This document shows positions 59,471 through 64,000 of a stretch of 64,000 nucleotides of DNA, piece by piece. The stretch is from Cyanophora paradoxa (taxonomy: Eukaryota; Glaucocystophyceae; Cyanophorales; Cyanophoraceae), in NCBI GenBank assembly GCA_004431415.1, contig QPMI01000614.1, positions 62,001 through 126,000 of the forward strand, given 5' to 3'. Below the pieces are notes generated by a model. The model was not told the origin of the DNA and made no database searches. It was given only the letters and a program-made list of their open reading frames with translations. Each line of letters starts with the position of its first letter. Within the stretch, counting starts at the first letter, position 1. Both the position numbers and the translations under genes were made by a program.

Positions 59471-60916
59471 TTTGGAGGCGCTGAACTCATGAACGACTGG
59501 CCCGTGGGGGATACAGCCGTAGATACAGCCGTGTGCTGCCGATAGGAACGAAGCTACTCGCTTCCTGCAGATACAGCCGTGTGCTGCCGTTGCGTAGTGC
59601 TGACTATCTGACTATCTGCAGACACTGCTTTGCAGTGTCTGTCCGTGTGATACGTCCTGCCCACACTGACACGCGCACCAGCTCAAAATTAAGCTCGGGG
59701 AAACTGCATGTTTGAATCGTAATCGCAATCGTAATCGCAATCCCCAGTTTGCAATCCTCCACGAACGATCTGCGTTCAAAGCCGAGAAGAAAGTTGGACG
59801 AAAGTTGGACGAAAGTTGGACGAAAGTATCATGCAATTGGAAGCTTAAGAAAGTTGGACGAAAGTTGGACGAAAGCAGTTGCGTACCCCTGCACGCCAAC
59901 AACAGACCAGCGCTAGCCGCGCCGACCAGCCACATACATCTGAGGCCGAGGTAGTTAACAATACCATACGCGTTGCTGTTGCTGCACAGCAGCGCGCCCC
60001 AGGTCCGCGCCGTCCCAGCGCGCCGCCCGCGTTGGAATGCCCGCGTTCGCAACCCCGGCCCGCGCGTGCAGGCACTCGCACTGGGAGGCCCGCCAATCTA
60101 CCCTCGCGGAGCGTGGATTGGAACCCCTGGGTGCCCGCCCCTCCTCCCGAAGTCCGATCTCGCGTGCGCTGTCCGACCCCCCTCTGCGCGCTTCCGCCGC
60201 CCTGCAGAATCGACCAGCCTGGCAGGGAGGGATCGCGCTTTCGCGCTTTCCCCGAGTGCGCGCCTTCGATTTCGATTTCAGGGCGCTTCGATTTCGATCT
60301 GACCCCCCTCCGCGCGTGCGCCGCATCGGCCCCGCAGGCTACCGACGGGTCCCGGCCCCGCCGGGCCTGCAGGAACTCCCACCGCCCAAGAACGACGACG
60401 CGACGCTGCACACGACACGCGCGCGGCCCTAGGCTGTGCGGGGGTGGAGCGTTACTCCCCTTACGGGTCTCGGGGGGGCAACGGCCGGGCCGGCAACGGC
60501 GAGGGCCGCACCTTCCTATGCGTAGCCCAGACAGGCGTAGTACACAGCTAGCTAGCTCTGTCTACGCTGAACGCATAGCGCTACCGCGGTCCGCCCCTTG
60601 CGCTACTGTCTTCACTGAACTCCCCTGGCTCCACTGGCTCTGAGAGGCCTCGACTAGCTGGCCTGAGACTGCCCTGCCAGTACAGCACACGCACAACCGC
60701 CAGCTAGAGCAAACCAGCTCGCGCTCCTGCCGTCGATCTGGCGCCGAAGAGCGGCTACCCCCCCCAACAGCTCCGGCCCTCCGGGCCTCGGCCTCCGGCT
60801 CCTCAGCCGCTGCCCGAAAGCTGACTGCGCATAGCTACGATCGCGTATTCGGTTGTGTCCGAGGTCGGGGATGCGCGGCGAGCGGAGGCGGCGCAAGCTC
60901 GAAAGCTCAAAGCTCA
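59471..60916. repeat. Intergenic with minisatellites and a dispersed repeat
   Basis: It contains gatacagccgtgtgctgccg repeats (59515-59600), an aatcgtaatcgc repeat (59716-59745), a GAAAGTTGGAC minisatellite (59789-59876) and a dispersed repeat (60421-60550), the latter matching the reverse complement of 50345-50470. No gene is recognised. It separates the divergent coiled-coil and CLEC16A genes. Confidence 0.6.
59789..59876 (+). repeat. GAAAGTTGGAC minisatellite
   Basis: Three plus two copies of an 11-bp unit gaaagttggac are separated by a 30-bp unique insert. Confidence 0.9.
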
Positions 60917-63900
60917 ATGTGGGCCTTGTTCGGTGCGAGGCCGCGGGACAAGTTCTCTCTCGAGAACCTGCAGTGCGTCCAACCACAGCGCGGCGCCTCT
61001 GCTACACAGCCACGCTAACGGAGCGCTGCACAGGTACCTGTACAACACGCTCGTGCGGAACCCGATCATTAACGATGCAAATCGAGAAGCGATCGTCGAG
61101 ACGCTTCGTACAATCTCAGAGCTTCTCATCTGGGGCGACCAGCACAACTCCAACTTCTTCGAGTGCGCCTGCCGTCCGCTGCAGCCCTGCAGGAAGCGCT
61201 TCGCGCTGCGGCGAAGCAGGTGGCGCTGCTCTGACTCGATTTCCGGCGCGCAGCTTCTTTTTGGAGAAGAACATGCTCTCTTTCTTTGCAAAGATTGTGT
61301 CGCAACCGAACGCTGGGAAGACGGCGAAAGTCCAGGTCCTTCAGACCCTGAGCATTCTTATACAGAACCTCACGAACGAGACTTCTGTTTGTGCGCTATG
61401 AGTTACCCCCGCCTGTCACTCCGCGTTAAGCCTCTGCAGACTACATCCTGTCCAACAACCACGTGAACGACCTTATCACGCAAGACGGTTTCGACTACAG
61501 CGACGAAGAGACCATAGCCTACTACATTTCTTTCCTGAAGACTCTCTCGTTGCAGCTCAACAAGAACACCATCCAGTTCTTTTTTAGCCAGGTTCAGGCG
61601 ATGCTACGAAAGAAGTCACGCTTTACTTCCGCAAATGATTTTTCCTCTGCTCTCGTAGAAGCACAACTCGTTTGCACTGTACTCTCAGGCACTTCGGTTT
61701 TTTGGGCATGACGAGAGCATGGTCCGTGCAGCTGTGCGAACCATTACCTTGCAAGTTTTCAAAGGTATGACCGGTTTGCGAACTGTTCCGATTCTTGGTG
61801 TTTTGAATGCGGGATCCGCAGTGGAGGACCGAGCTGTACGAAATTTCCTGCTTTCGCCTGGCCCTGCACAGTACTTTTCGCAGCTAGTGCTTTATATGTA
61901 CAGTCTATCACGACGGTTGGACGAGTTCTACTCGAGGCTACAGTAAGTTCCTGTTCATTGCTCTGCTGCCGGAAGAGAAGTGGCGAATCGTTATTTTCCT
62001 GAGCAACCTGCCCAGACATGGCGCGATGCTGAAATCGGAGAAAGAAGGCGTTGGCGTCATAGCTGACCTAGTGAGCATGTCGCCTGCACTGAAGTGCCTC
62101 CTGATCGACCCTTGTTGCAGGTCAGCGAATTCATGAACTGCCTGTACTATATCAACGATGTGTATTTGCTTGGTGTAGACTCCATCAATAAGGTCCATCC
62201 TTTCTGTCCTTCATCTTTGCGTGCAGCTTTGCTCACGAATCCTGCCGCTTCAGGTCTTGACCGACAATCTCCTCCAGCGCTTCCTGCTTCCCCTGCTCGT
62301 CGGGTCTGTTCTGCCCCTCAAAGTGGAAGTTCCTGTGCGTTTCGGTCGGGTCATCATAATCCTGGCACCGCTCAGAGAACTGAACGATTGCTTTGCAGGA
62401 GGGCCGCGTGACACCTCTCGTCGCTCTCTTCCTGTTGGCCCAGGTGAGCCCCCCCCCCCCCCCTCCCTCCCACCCCCTCCCTCCCCCCCCCCCTCGAAAA
62501 AAAATCCAATCGACTGCGACAGGTCTTCACGGGGCTAACTCACCCACCCGTCCTGAACACCGTGGCGCTATCGTTTTTCGGCATCCGTCCTCCTCGTTCA
62601 CTCAGCAATTCTAACTCCTACTTCGCGAACGGCGGGCTGTACGGTTCAGTAGAGCCTCCTCCTGACGTTCGCAAGCTGCTCGGTCTTCCTGGGGATAGCG
62701 ATGTGCATCACTCGCTTCGCTCAAGCACCATTGGGTCGCTTCACGCCTCCTATTCAGCACCGTCCCCACCATCCTCTTCTCTTCGAGGGCCCGAATTTTC
62801 TGCAGCACAGGACACGAACGGGTATCCTCTTCACCCGCAGAGTCACTCCCATCATCCCGGTTACCCTCCTCTTAACGGATCCATATCCCGTTCATCCTCT
62901 TCGTCATCCGCCCCTGGAACTGGTCCTGGCTACCTCTCTCCTGCCCACTCAGTGAACTCATCCGCTCCTGCCCCTCCACCATTGTCCTCCTCGCCATCCA
63001 TGCGGCAGCGTATGCATCGGGACTGCCACCTCCTCCAGCATCTAAGGTCAGTTTCGCGCAAGTTCACATTGCGCGAGCTAACTGTTTGGTTTCTGCAGCT
63101 CTGCGGATGACCGCGTTGTTCTCTGTGCTGTCTGTCTTTTACACGCCTTGGTGACGAATCCTGGCACAGACAAGGTCCGGATGTTCTCCAGTATGGGTAT
63201 CACCATCTAATCGTCATGCAGGATCTCCTTGAAACCGCTGGACTGCTCCCTCTGCGTTTGAGAAAAGCGAAATCGCTTTTGGACTCCCTCGTGGATGCCA
63301 AGGTAAGCACCACAGTAAATACATTTGCAGAGTAATGAAGGGTTTTGCAGGCCGGTCTTAGTGGACACTCTAGCGCCCTTCCCCTCTCACTTGCGTCTGG
63401 AAAGTATGCAAAGAAAGTAAGTGGTCTCCGGGAATCTCTGACAATGCGTGCAGCCCAGCCGCTGCTGCCACGGCACTCGTTGCTGCAGCACACACTGGTG
63501 CCGGGGGGGGTGGAGAGTCGGCATTCGACACGCTCTCACAGATTCAGGTTCCTGCACGATCTCATCGTTCTTTTGTTCAAGCTGATGTGGGATGACAGAG
63601 TGGGATATTCGGACCATCGTACAACGCACCAGTCATGGACGCCTTGTTGACTATCGCATTGAACCCATCCAAGGCAGGCTTGTTAATGAGCTCCTACGTT
63701 TTTGAATCTTAGCGTCCGTTTTCGCAGTGGCGCCTTGTGACACTCCATATGGTTGTCCGTCTCATTCTTGAGCTTTGCTTCAACAGTGTACGACCTTGTC
63801 AAACCCGTGCTACCTGTCAAGCCTAACACCGGACTTAGGCAACCAATAGGACATCTCTGTCGGAACATCATGCACGGCTTCTGGAAGACGCTCACCAGGT

Positions 63901-64000
63901 ATTGAAAAGTGTTTGCTTTTTTGGACAGCAACACTAACTTCAACGGAAGGGATGTGCCGCGATCCTCAGCGAAATCTTGAATTCCTACCATGGCCCTTAC
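60917..64000 (+). CDS. CLEC16A/GOP-1-like protein (FPL domain), continues past the window
   Basis: The start at 60917 gives MWALFGARPRDKFSLENL, then exons that follow CLEC16A: RYLYNTLVRNPIINDANREA, IVETLRTISELLIWGDQHNS, FFLEKNMLSFFAKIVSQ, VQVLQTLSILIQNLTNETS, DYILSNNHVNDLITQDGFDY, SDEETIAYYISFLKTLSLQL, NKNTIQFFF, FFGHDESMVRAAVRTITLQV FK, AVRNFLLSPGPAQYFSQLVL, YINDVYLLGVDSINK, VLTDNLLQRFLLPLLVGSVL, and VTPLVALFLLAQ (C-tract intron) VFTGLTHPPVLNTVALSFFG. CLEC16A-type proteins act on endolysosomes in membrane trafficking, autophagy and mitophagy. Later exons (62600-63950) are Ser/Pro-rich, then hydrophobic again (DRVVLCAVCLLHALVTNPGT, LLETAGLLPLRL, WRLVTLHMVVRLILELCFNS). No end is seen before 64000. 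The N-terminal FPL domain is nearly complete. Confidence 0.92.
62446..62493 (+). repeat. C-tract in CLEC16A intron
   Basis: It begins immediately after the donor GTGAG that follows FLLAQ. The homologue reads straight through from LLSQ to VF, so the intron is well placed. Confidence 0.88.

Overview
This window is nuclear DNA from an intron-rich, unicellular, very probably plastid-bearing eukaryote. The evidence is: spliceosomal introns in almost every gene; a eukaryotic tRNA-Gln gene; MCM3, E2F, 14-3-3, SUN-domain, EED-type WD40 and CLEC16A-type genes; and two genes with plastid connections (a Cpn10-fold co-chaperonin with a transit-peptide-like N-terminus and a nuclear CemA/PxcA-like envelope protein). 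I cannot name the lineage; a GC-rich microalga is the best description. Most gene models below were built by eye from exon pieces that join in frame into recognisable families, so outer limits and some exons are approximate.

Layout. 1-6.6 kb: a partial Ubl + RCC1-repeat protein (-), an LYR-motif protein (+) and a GRAM/WBP2-like protein (+). 7.1-12.4 kb: a leucine-rich-repeat-like protein (+), then Cpn10 (-) and the CemA-like gene (+), whose start codons are only about 56 bp apart. 13.1-15.9 kb: an NT5C2-type HAD 5'-nucleotidase (+). 15.9-19.1 kb: an AT-rich island, tRNA-Gln(UUG) (-), a partial DNA-level copy of the LYR gene, and a dual-specificity phosphatase (-). 20-28.7 kb: two small unknown genes, a very intron-rich ADP-forming acyl-CoA synthetase fused to a GNAT acetyltransferase (+), and an unknown gene (-). 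29-33.3 kb: a CAMK/SNF1-like kinase and OGG1 (both +). 34.5-43.2 kb: a Gly/Phe/Gln repeat protein (-), MCM3 (+) and a three-finger CCCH protein (-). 43.4-64 kb: E2F (+), 14-3-3 (-), SUN (+), two weak candidates, EED-like (-), a coiled-coil protein (-) and CLEC16A (+, runs off the window).

The two parts differ in style. From 1 to about 43 kb coding DNA is extremely GC-rich and introns are mostly 50-60 nt and C-rich, and many start with GC rather than GT. From about 43 kb onward coding DNA is less GC-biased, the introns I could resolve are GT-AG, long C/G tracts lie in introns, and a dispersed repeat family fills the gaps. Many neighbouring genes are divergent pairs with short shared upstream regions.

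No operons, phage, insertion sequences or CRISPR arrays are visible. Functionally the genes are housekeeping and cell-cycle/chromatin genes rather than one dedicated pathway. The most unusual signals are the GC-AG intron class, the synthetase-acetyltransferase fusion, the apparent Ubl-RCC1 fusion and the strand-biased C-tracts.
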